This document shows, piece by piece, positions 9,641 through 15,690 of a stretch of 34,545 bases of DNA (position 1 is the first letter of the stretch; every line of letters begins with the position of its first letter). The DNA is from Planctomycetota bacterium (GTDB taxonomy: Bacteria > Planctomycetota > UBA1135 > JACQFD01), in NCBI GenBank assembly GCA_016792805.1, contig JAEUHX010000020.1, positions 1-34,545 on the forward strand, read 5' to 3'. The notes below the pieces were generated by a model. It was not told the DNA's origin. It made no database searches and saw only the letters and a list, made by a program, of their open reading frames with translations. The translations under genes and the position numbers were made by a program.

Positions 9641-9851
9641 GTGCACTCCGGGGTTTGAGTCTCGGAACGCTCTGAAGCTCTGGAGCTTTCCACAACAAAA
9701 GCCCCTCCTGGGGGGCGGAGCCTGTTTCCGAGCGCTCCTGGAAACATTGAACTGAACACACTTAGCTGCTATCAGCTTCTTGCCAGGAATGGCTTGTTCT
9801 GCACTTTCGCAGAGCAATTCCTTGAGGCTGACGCCTCGAAGGTGAAGAAAA

Positions 9852-10424
9852 GTGAATCCGGACGAATCGCAAGGTGCCCAGAAGCCGCAGAGAAGGCTGG
9901 ACTCCCAGAAGAAGGCTGCGTTGGTGTTTTCGCGCGAGGTTTTACTGCCGTCACGCTCGCAGTTCTCACAATATGAGGACGAGGTTTCGGCGCGTGTTCG
10001 ATCGCTCAGCGATCATGCAGCGTTCTTGGCGTCAGGATTTGGTATCCCGATGACCAATTTCGAACTGAACCCGCTCGACGCGAAGCAACTTGGCGATGGA
10101 CTCTCGCCAGGATGGAAAGCGGTCGCTCAAGCTTGCCTGGTGCTTACTCGTCAGCCGGAGCGAATCACTCTTGAGAGACGAGAGGGCCGATGGGCCTTGT
10201 TTTTCACGCGCGACCGCGCACCTCTCGATTCAGCATCTGCGCCGCGTTCTGCGGTTCCGCTCAAGGATGCGCCGCTCGATGTCCGTGAGCGGTTTCTTCA
10301 GAGAAGTGAGGATTTCTTTCGAGCATATCTCGCTCTCTGTGAGGATCGGCTGGGGCGCATGAAGACTGCGATCTTGCAGGCGGACCGAACTCTCGCGTTG
10401 CTCGCGGCGATCGAAGGGGTCTAG
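9852..10424 (+). CDS. hypothetical protein, 190 residues
   Basis: The frame opens with GTG at 9852 and gives a soluble, mostly helical protein. The N-terminus is hydrophilic (about 30 residues); the core includes SLSDHAAFLASGFGIPMTNF and WKAVAQACLVLTRQPERITLERREGRWALFFTRD, a beta-rich stretch. A C-terminal helical region (about 140-190) follows, rich in Arg and Leu. I do not recognise a family and see no catalytic motif, signal peptide or membrane segment. It lies about 200 bases upstream of the ADP-ribosyltransferase-like gene on the same strand, so it could be a partner or antitoxin of that protein. That link is only positional. Confidence 0.6.
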   Translation: MNPDESQGAQKPQRRLDSQKKAALVFSREVLLPSRSQFSQYEDEVSARVRSLSDHAAFLASGFGIPMTNFELNPLDAKQLGDGLSPGWKAVAQACLVLTRQPERITLERREGRWALFFTRDRAPLDSASAPRSAVPLKDAPLDVRERFLQRSEDFFRAYLALCEDRLGRMKTAILQADRTLALLAAIEGV

Positions 10425-10630
10425 CGGGCCATCTCACGACTCGTCCGAATTCCGTCGCAGATCCCAGCCACAGGCGGGGTGCTGCGACGGATGTACAGGT
10501 GTGAGATTGGATTAGTGAAATCATTCGTTCTAATTCAGCTTGACAGCGCTACGCGTCTGCGAGGGCGATTATTGCTGGATCGTCTGCTTCCATCTAATCG
10601 CGCGTGGCCATTCCAGAGATCTGACCACAG

Positions 10631-11323
10631 ATGCGCGGCGATCAGAGCGAACAACTCATGCGAATTCGCACGCCGTCATTGAAGATGCTCACAATGCAGT
10701 CCCAGAGATTCCTCGAAATCACGACGGCGTGTGGGGAACGCGCTCTATCGACGGATCGCTTTGACTGGGCTGCGTCAATTCGTCAGGTGCCCTTGGAGGA
10801 CTGGCCCGAAGTAGTTTTCAAACTGCGCGGGCAAATGGTTCGGCCGCTGATTCAGCTCGCATTCGTCGAGTGCTGGGTGATGGGCTTGCCTGAGAGCATT
10901 CCAAACGCGGTCAAGCCCACCTTATGTCGCCTCCTCTTCCCGCTGTACAGAGGACCTGACCGCACTCTCTACCGTGGATGCCGCCAAGGGAAGGAGCGCG
11001 GCATGAGCTGGACCGGCAGCCGCAAGATGGCGCTTCGATTCGCCAAGCAGCTACCGAGATCGACACCAGCAATCGTCCTGGAGGCGAGGGTCTCTTCAGA
11101 TGCAATCATGGCCGATATTGGTCAATACATGAAACGCCGCAGCGAGGATGAGCTTGTCGTGGATCCCGACATGCTCCCTTCGAAGCTGACGGTGGTTAGC
11201 CACACGTTCTCGAGCGGCGTTCGCCTTGCGAGCGGTTCGATCGGCAAGGGCAAGTCCGTCTTCAGTGCATTTCGACGAAGTTTCTTCAAGGACTTGGAGA
11301 AGCTTCGCGATGCCGAACGCTGA
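10631..11323 (+). CDS. ADP-ribosyltransferase-like protein
   Basis: The frame encodes up to 230 residues. Alternative starts at 10658 and 10685 are possible because none has a clear ribosome-binding site. The C-terminal half has the order of motifs seen in R-S-E class ADP-ribosyltransferases. LYRG carries Arg115, about 11 residues later SWT is at 126-128 followed by ALRFAK, and SEDELVVDP at 171-179 supplies the E-x-E (Glu172, Glu174). The strand before it (ALV-type AIVLEARVSSDAIM) matches the fold. The N-terminal 100 residues are helical with no known motif. Related phage- and island-borne proteins are thought to modify host targets using NAD; substrate here is unknown. No signal peptide is seen, so action inside the cell is likely. 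Confidence 0.6.
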   Translation: MRGDQSEQLMRIRTPSLKMLTMQSQRFLEITTACGERALSTDRFDWAASIRQVPLEDWPEVVFKLRGQMVRPLIQLAFVECWVMGLPESIPNAVKPTLCRLLFPLYRGPDRTLYRGCRQGKERGMSWTGSRKMALRFAKQLPRSTPAIVLEARVSSDAIMADIGQYMKRRSEDELVVDPDMLPSKLTVVSHTFSSGVRLASGSIGKGKSVFSAFRRSFFKDLEKLRDAER

Positions 11324-11522
11324 GATGCGACGCCATGCCCTCAAATGCGAGATTCTAAGTGTGAAAAGGATCTCTCGCTCGCGCTGACGAGCCTCTCGCG
11401 GCGTTTCAGGGGCACTCCTGGCATTGTCCTAGATGTAGCCCGCGGACCAAGTCTTGCGGTATGCCATACTCCAGCAAACGGGGACCGTTGAAAGCGAAGC
11501 CGCGAGTAGTAGCTTCTGCGCC

Positions 11523-11663
11523 ATGCCTGAATCTCGCCCGACGAATGGGACTCAAGGGACACACCCGCCTGGAACGCCCGCAGGGCCAGTTGACGGAGTC
11601 CGCGGATTGACTCCTCCGCCGAGACCTGAACCCACTCCGCAGCGGCCACCGAAGCCGAAGTAG
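11523..11663 (+). CDS. putative Pro-rich microprotein, 46 residues
   Basis: The reading frame from ATG 11523 gives a short protein ending RGLTPPPRPEPTPQRPPKPK. The ending closely resembles that of the minus-strand microprotein at 11883-11999 (KGLTPPPPPPKAVRPPKPRRA is its last part), and the two share the 14-base string CGGCCACCGAAGCC. No ribosome-binding site is visible and no membrane-protein partner lies upstream. It may be a relic of a second copy of the membrane-protein/microprotein pair. A TTG at 11454 would extend the frame but the extra residues are unconvincing. Confidence 0.35.
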   Translation: MPESRPTNGTQGTHPPGTPAGPVDGVRGLTPPPRPEPTPQRPPKPK

Positions 11664-11882
11664 CTGCGTGGACCCTTATTACTGAGCAGCTGCTTGGTTC
11701 TCCCTGACATTCTGGAGGAATTTCAGATGCGCGGTCTCCCTGGACCAGTGGGCGTGGGGAGTCTGGGTGCAGGTGTTAGGCCCTCGGGGATCCGCCTTGG
11801 TCGATTTTGCCGCTCCCGGATACTCTCTGTAAGAAGTGATGTTGCATCATGATCTGTTAGTTCGATCCTTACAAAGCGTGCG
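11664..11882. other. short intergenic stretch with a third Pro-rich tail
   Basis: On the minus strand a frame ending at 11723-11725 reads GLTPAPRLPTPTGPGRPRI and resembles the tails of the two nearby microproteins, but it has no start codon and may be a relic. On the plus strand a 41-codon frame (11727-11852) has a good GGAGG but an unconvincing peptide. Nothing else is seen. Confidence 0.3.
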
Positions 11883-11999
11883 CTACGCTCTGCGTGGCTT
11901 CGGTGGCCGAACAGCCTTCGGTGGGGGCGGAGGCGGGGTTAGGCCCTTTGAAATGGGTTTACCTAGTGGACGCTTTTGATGCTTTCGTTTCTTAGACAC
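11883..11999 (-). CDS. Pro/Lys-rich microprotein, 38 residues, downstream partner of membrane protein
   Basis: A GTG at 11999 opens a frame of 38 codons. The first 18 residues are strongly basic (start MSKKRKHQKRPLGKP), followed by GLTPPPPPP and a RPPKP ending. It begins 23 bases after the stop of the small membrane-protein gene on the same strand, so the two are probably co-transcribed. A basic, proline-repeat peptide of this kind cannot form a globular domain. It might bind nucleic acid, an SH3-like pocket or the cytoplasmic face of the membrane partner. I know of no named family. The start is GTG, and no strong ribosome-binding site is seen, so translational coupling to the upstream gene is plausible. 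The related tail on the opposite strand at 11523-11663 supports that it is a real gene. Confidence 0.55.
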   Translation of the reverse strand: MSKKRKHQKRPLGKPISKGLTPPPPPPKAVRPPKPRRA

Positions 12000-12022
12000 T
12001 GAATTGTGAACTCGAGCGGCAA

Positions 12023-12451
12023 TCAATTGGGTGGAAGATTCGCATACGCGAAGATGCAAAGCGCTACGAGGCCGACGAGAAATGAAATCCCGGCGAGTGC
12101 ATTGGATATCTCAGTCCAGCGAGCGAATCTGCCACCAAGGTTTCCGAGATTTCTCTGGCTGTCGAGGTTCTTTATCGCCACATCGAATGACCTTCTGCTC
12201 AAGACAAAAGAGAGAACCACAAATAGAACGGCGAGGGTTAGCGAGATCCATGAAGCAACCAAACTGCAGCGCACTTGAACAGCCCTCCCGCCGCCAGCAA
12301 TATCCTTCAGAAACGTCAGAGAAACGCCCATTGCGCCGGCAGAGAGGGTGAGTATTGCCCGGTCGTATGACGTCTGCGCCTGCTGCCGACCTTCAACCAG
12401 GTCCTCGCGGTACTTGGTCTCAACATCCAGCTCGCGCGTCACGTCACTCAT
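12023..12451 (-). CDS. small integral membrane protein
   Basis: This 142-residue protein starts with a charged helix (MSDVTRELDVETKYREDLVEGRQQ), then a semi-hydrophobic segment (about 32-49, ILTLSAGAMGVSLTFLKDI). Two clear membrane spans follow (about 63-84 and 115-137), separated by a loop of about 30 residues with basic ends. The N-terminal helix followed by YDRAILTLSAGA is characteristic of a widespread family of small hypothetical membrane proteins. The ribosome-binding site GAGGACGAAGAG lies directly before the ATG. The gene is divergent from the plus-strand gene at 12498 and is followed by the 38-residue microprotein. The combination suggests a two-gene cassette of unknown function, in a neighbourhood rich in toxin- and defence-like genes. 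Confidence 0.75.
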   Translation of the reverse strand: MSDVTRELDVETKYREDLVEGRQQAQTSYDRAILTLSAGAMGVSLTFLKDIAGGGRAVQVRCSLVASWISLTLAVLFVVLSFVLSRRSFDVAIKNLDSQRNLGNLGGRFARWTEISNALAGISFLVGLVALCIFAYANLPPN

Positions 12452-12482
12452 CTCTTCGTCCTCGCAATAAAGTCGATGCTTC

Positions 12483-12488
12483 TATAAT
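12483..12488 (+). promoter_or_regulatory. possible -10 box TATAAT
   Basis: A perfect TATAAT lies 10 bases before the ATG of the 12498 gene, in the 46-base divergent gap. No matching -35 is evident at 16-18 bases upstream, and transcription from it would give an almost leaderless message, so this is tentative. Confidence 0.3.
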
Positions 12489-12497
12489 AATGAATCT

Positions 12498-12932
12498 ATG
12501 GAAGTTCTCTGTTCATGGTTAGACATTCAAGAGGCGAGTGAGGCGAACACTTGCTGGATTGCGGCTCCCACGAGGGGTGGACTGTGTTGGATTTGGGTAT
12601 CTCGAACGCTCAATGGATCCCGCCATTCGATGACCTGGGATCTCTCCGCGCTCGATCAACTTCGATCGCAGCTTCGCGACGATTGCTCGATTTGGATCTC
12701 GGTGACATGGAACGGCCAGCACTTCTCGGCGATCTCAACTGCCGCCGGGGAGGCGCGAGCCTCCATCATCGGGAAGACGACAGAGGGCGAGTTGCCGGCC
12801 ACAAACGGCTGGGACTTTTGGAAGTATCTCGCTGCCGACGGAACGTGGGTCGAGATCGATCGCGCGAGGCAAGCGTTCTTGGAATCACAGAAAGAGGGGC
12901 CAGCAGAACGGCTACGCGCGCGCCCACGCTGA
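12498..12932 (+). CDS. hypothetical protein upstream of barnase-like RNase
   Basis: This 144-residue soluble protein is rich in Trp (WIAAP, CWIWVS, WISVTWNG, NGWDFWKYL, GTWVEID). The alternating strands suggest a beta-rich domain of about 115 residues, ending with an ARQAFLESQ helix and a basic tail. I do not recognise the family. It lies 56 bases upstream of the RNase gene on the same strand and is thus the only positional candidate for an inhibitor of it. It does not show barstar features (no acidic NLDALWD-type helix). Divergently transcribed from the membrane-protein gene at 12451. Confidence 0.6.
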   Translation: MEVLCSWLDIQEASEANTCWIAAPTRGGLCWIWVSRTLNGSRHSMTWDLSALDQLRSQLRDDCSIWISVTWNGQHFSAISTAAGEARASIIGKTTEGELPATNGWDFWKYLAADGTWVEIDRARQAFLESQKEGPAERLRARPR

Positions 12933-12978
12933 GCATCCGGTCTCGCGGCATACTTGAGAGTTACGAATCACTCAACCT

Positions 12979-12983
12979 GGAGG
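12979..12983 (+). promoter_or_regulatory. Shine-Dalgarno GGAGG of the RNase gene
   Basis: GGAGG stands five bases before the ATG at 12989. It fixes the start of the 107-residue RNase within a frame that is open as far back as 12551. Confidence 0.75.
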
Positions 12984-12988
12984 CGGTC

Positions 12989-13312
12989 ATGCCGATTCGC
13001 GGTCGCATCACATGGGGAAAAGCGAACCCATTTCGGGATCCGAGGCTCGCACACTTCGAGGATGCCGTTGTGGGCTTCATGCGCGGCAAGCTCCCGCAGG
13101 GATGGAAGGGCAACCGGGTGTGGGAGAATCGATGGGGCGACCTCCCAAAGCGCCACTACGGCCATTACCGCGAGTTCTACATGGGAGACTCACAGATGTC
13201 CGGGGACCTCCGCGTCGTGATCGGGCGCAACGGCGAGGCCTACCTCTCCGACAACCATCACCGCGACTGGTGGCAGATCGTCGGGAAGTGGTGGAACAGG
13301 CCGAATTGGTAG
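12989..13312 (+). CDS. barnase/RNase Sa-like (N1/T1 family) ribonuclease
   Basis: This 107-residue protein matches the microbial guanyl-specific RNase fold. After an N-terminal helix (LAHFEDAVVGFMRGK), the catalytic triad can be placed as Glu62 (HYREFYMG), Arg75 (SGDLRVVIG) and His90 (YLSDNHHRDW). Spacings of 13 and 15 residues are close to barnase (14 and 15). The AYLSDNH...WWQI ending corresponds to the last strands of barnase. These enzymes cut single-stranded RNA after G. There is no signal peptide and no recognisable barstar next to it, which is odd for an active intracellular RNase. It could be the detached toxin tip of a larger polymorphic toxin, or be held by a non-barstar inhibitor, for example the 12498 product. 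Confidence 0.75.
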   Translation: MPIRGRITWGKANPFRDPRLAHFEDAVVGFMRGKLPQGWKGNRVWENRWGDLPKRHYGHYREFYMGDSQMSGDLRVVIGRNGEAYLSDNHHRDWWQIVGKWWNRPNW

Positions 13313-13341
13313 AACGTCGAGCGCCGCTACCCAACCCGGTT

Positions 13342-13611
13342 TCACTTCCGCTGCCTGCGCGCGACCGGCAGCGCACCCTTCTCCGCGTCGGGCCCGCACG
13401 TCGAGCACGGAGACTCCCCGCGGCGGGCGCGCGCGACGAGATCCGCGACCCAACGATCCTGCGCCTCGATCTCCGCGCGCTGGTCCGGCACGTTCTCTCG
13501 CAGCGCGCGGCGCGCGTGACAGCGCAGAAACTCCGGCCGCTCCTCCACCTCGGTCCTCGGCGCGCCGCTCGGGAGACAGCATTCGTCGTCTGCGAAGCAG
13601 CATTGGTACAT
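13342..13611 (-). CDS. small Cys-rich hypothetical protein, 89 residues
   Basis: The frame starts at an ATG at 13611 and carries clustered Cys pairs (MYQCCFADDECCLP), a single RCHARR and a C-terminal CSTCG. The middle is helical and acidic/basic mixed (NVPDQRAEIEAQDRWVADLVARARRG). A metal-binding or disulfide-linked small protein is possible. It converges with the RNase gene with a 29-base gap. I know of no family. An overlapping frame on the same strand (13077-13769) is Arg/Ser-rich and looks like a shadow. Confidence 0.45.
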   Translation of the reverse strand: MYQCCFADDECCLPSGAPRTEVEERPEFLRCHARRALRENVPDQRAEIEAQDRWVADLVARARRGESPCSTCGPDAEKGALPVARRQRK

Positions 13612-13937
13612 AAATTCTCAAAGAACCCTTTCCCTTTCCCGCGATGCGACGAGGATTCGATTGCTCGACGTTGGCTCGCGCGACCGACCAAGCTGTTAGG
13701 TGTGGGCATGTCCTTGGGAATGGCATGCCGTCTCAATGCGTCCCCAGATCGCTCTAAAACGTGTGTCAAAGCGCGGATCCATCAGCGGGATTCTGAGGGT
13801 TCTCGCCTAATATATCTGGTGCGTCGAATGAGGATGCACCGACCTGTTTGTCAACTCGAGGACTGCGCTCGGACAGCAAACTCGGCGCCTGCGCGGAGAT
13901 GAAGGCCGCCACTGACTGCCACTACCACTCCATGATG
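13612..13937. other. gene-poor stretch
   Basis: The 326 bases between the Cys-rich gene and the end of the protease gene contain no frame with coding character. No repeats or hairpins stand out. Confidence 0.5.
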
Positions 13938-14732
13938 CTAAATTGCTCGCGCTCGATCGATTGTGGCGAGGGCATATTCACACTTAACGACGCGCAACAG
14001 TCTAAGCGCCAGCAACGATCCAGACTGAATGCCACATAGCTTTAACTGATCGGAGGAGTAGAGTCCTCCCGACGGCGGAGCGTGAATTGTGAATACTGGG
14101 CTTCCACTTAGACCCTTTGGATTGAAGCGCGAGGGGTCGGCGCCATAATTCATTCCTTTGGGGTCGCCGTCTAGATAGATATCAACTTTTCTATTTGGTC
14201 GATCTTCGAGACAAACCGACTGGGCAATTTTGCGAAGCGAGGTTTTTGTGATGCGCGCCAGAAAGATAGCAGGTCTGACCACCGAGAGCCTCGATCCTGC
14301 CTTCGAGGCCAGTTGTTGTGGAAACCCAATCAACAAGACTGACTTGCCTGGTTTGGCTGCGCGACTTCCGACACTCTGCCTTTCTAGTGGGCACACCTTC
14401 AGCCACGCTGCGAATTCGGGATCAAGCTCGAGCACCGCAACGTCGAGCCGATCTTCTTTCGGAAGCGCGAGCATCCGGAACTTACCGCGGGCCTTGGCAA
14501 GCGGCCGGCCCCTCGAAATCACCTTCAGATCATTCCAGTCATCAGATCTCACCGCGTGTCCAGCAGTAACCAGATAGACACAACTACCGTCGCGAAGAAA
14601 TACTCCGCTGAAGGACTCGTCGAGAAAGCAGCCCGCCACCGCCCATGACAATCGCTCGAATGCCATCTGGATAAATGCATCCTCGAATGAATCAGTTGGC
14701 TGATCAGGATACTGTCGCAAGAGCTGGCTCAT
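13938..14732 (-). CDS. trypsin-like serine protease
   Basis: This 264-residue protein shows the chymotrypsin-fold triad in order: His59 in VTAGHAV, Asp97 in RLDVAVLEL and Ser209 in KGLSGSPVF. The spacing is typical for the short bacterial trypsin-like/Do-like family. GKSVLLIGFPQQ (about 129-140) is the usual strand before the variable loops. There is no signal peptide and no transmembrane segment, so it probably acts in the cytoplasm. Proteases of this type serve as effectors in some bacterial defence modules, but no partner (TPR, STAND NTPase or similar) is adjacent. The gene starts at 14732, where ATG overlaps the 3' end of the recombinase relic upstream. Its base composition is lower in GC than the mobile element that follows. 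Confidence 0.8.
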   Translation of the reverse strand: MSQLLRQYPDQPTDSFEDAFIQMAFERLSWAVAGCFLDESFSGVFLRDGSCVYLVTAGHAVRSDDWNDLKVISRGRPLAKARGKFRMLALPKEDRLDVAVLELDPEFAAWLKVCPLERQSVGSRAAKPGKSVLLIGFPQQLASKAGSRLSVVRPAIFLARITKTSLRKIAQSVCLEDRPNRKVDIYLDGDPKGMNYGADPSRFNPKGLSGSPVFTIHAPPSGGLYSSDQLKLCGIQSGSLLALRLLRVVKCEYALATIDRARAI

Positions 14733-15066
14733 CGTTTGGCGTCTCGGTGAATCCCCTGTGGAACCGCGTCATCTGGTGATTGATGCTCGGTTTAGTCAAA
14801 GCGCGGCAGGTGCCAAATTCAAGCATCCTCAGTTCTTCGTTTCTCTGCCGGCACGCGATCTCGTAGAGCAGCTCACGCAGGACGCTGGACTTCTCCGCGA
14901 GTTCGAGCGCGGTCCACAGCGGCCCAAAGTCGCCCAACGCGCCCCGCACGGCGCCTTCGTCGCCCCGCAGCCCCACGAGCGCGTCGCTCACCGCCAGCGC
15001 GCCCTGTACGCGCGCAGCGGGCGTTGGAATCTGCAAACGGCACTCTGAATAGGGACCTTTCGGCAC
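14704..15066 (-). pseudogene. C-terminal relic of a large serine recombinase
   Basis: The minus-strand frame reads ALGDFGPLWTALELAEKSSVLRELLYEIACR and then EELRMLEFG. This fits the C-terminal coiled-coil end of large serine recombinases (D..LW..L...E...ll..Lve.v......l.I.F). The catalytic domain and zinc ribbon are absent upstream, where the frame runs into an IS21-like end. The frame also continues about 35 residues past the expected end and overlaps the protease start. Interestingly, the intact recombinase at 28773-30017 lacks exactly this coiled-coil region. The relic suggests a previous integration event at this spot. Confidence 0.55.
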
Positions 15067-15092
15067 GCTGAAAAGGGACCCCCATCCCGATT
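15045..15092 (+). repeat. IS21-family-like terminal repeats (element remnant)
   Basis: AGGGACC occurs at about 15051 and again as AAGGGACCC at about 15073, separated by TTTCGGCACGCTGAAA. The arrangement (GGCACGCTGAAAA plus xGGGACC/GTGACC repeats) is that of the multiple terminal repeats of IS21-family elements. No istA or istB frame follows. This end marks the truncation of the recombinase relic. Confidence 0.45.
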
Positions 15093-15690
15093 CATCGGAG
15101 CCGCATATGGGACTTCGGCTCGAGTACCCACCGAGTCCGCGTGTTGCGCTCGACGCTCCGCAGCCTGACCGCGACTCGGTGGCTCACGGCTCAGCCCGCG
15201 CCGACAGCCCCGCCAGGAGCCGATCCATCGGTCACGTCAGCATCGTGACAAGCACGAGCGAGGCCGCGGACCCAGCCAGAGTCCTGGCACTCGGGGCGCG
15301 CCAGCGCGGCGGCGAAAGCGAATGGCGAGGGTCGAAACGCCACCAGCTGCCTCCGCTTCGCCAGCTCCGATTGCCTTTCGCTCCGCATCCCGAGAGGCAC
15401 CGAGGGCTCGGTCCGTCCAAGCGGACGCGTCCGCTGTCCGCAGAAAGCGCGTGCGCGAAGCACTCAGTCCATCCGTCCGACCCCGGAAAGGCCACTTCCT
15501 GCGCGTGTAACCACCTTAAGAACAATCACTTGGCGCATTTTGGATACATTATCCCCCTGTCGAGGGTAAAAAGTGGACGGACGGACATGCGACTTTCGCG
15601 TGCGCGGATGTGCGAACGAGGGGAATCATGGACAGGGCCTGTCCATGCGGACGGACAACCGACCGCCTCTCCGCCGGCCCGTTTGAGCCA
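15093..15690. other. non-coding boundary region rich in GGAC repeats
   Basis: No frame here has coding character on either strand; long open frames are a product of the high GC. From about 15405 to 15660 GGAC/GTCC is repeated many times: GGTCCGTCC, a perfect palindrome GCGGACGCGTCCGC (15421-15434), CATCCGTCC around 15470, GGACGGACGGACA around 15574, and GCGGACGGACA around 15647. The region sits between the old island and the replication genes of the mobile element. It could be an origin, operator array or transfer site. Confidence 0.5.
15627..15647. promoter_or_regulatory. inverted repeat, operator-like
   Basis: CATGGACAG and CTGTCCATG form perfect 9-base arms around a GGC centre. The half-site GGACA recurs nearby at about 15582 and 15653. 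No T-tract follows, so a protein-binding site is more likely than a terminator. Confidence 0.5.

Noticed and set aside
11727..11852. A 41-codon plus-strand frame with a good GGAGG
   Set aside because: The peptide has no plausible structure, and the opposite strand of the same DNA resembles a microprotein tail, so the GGAGG is probably chance.
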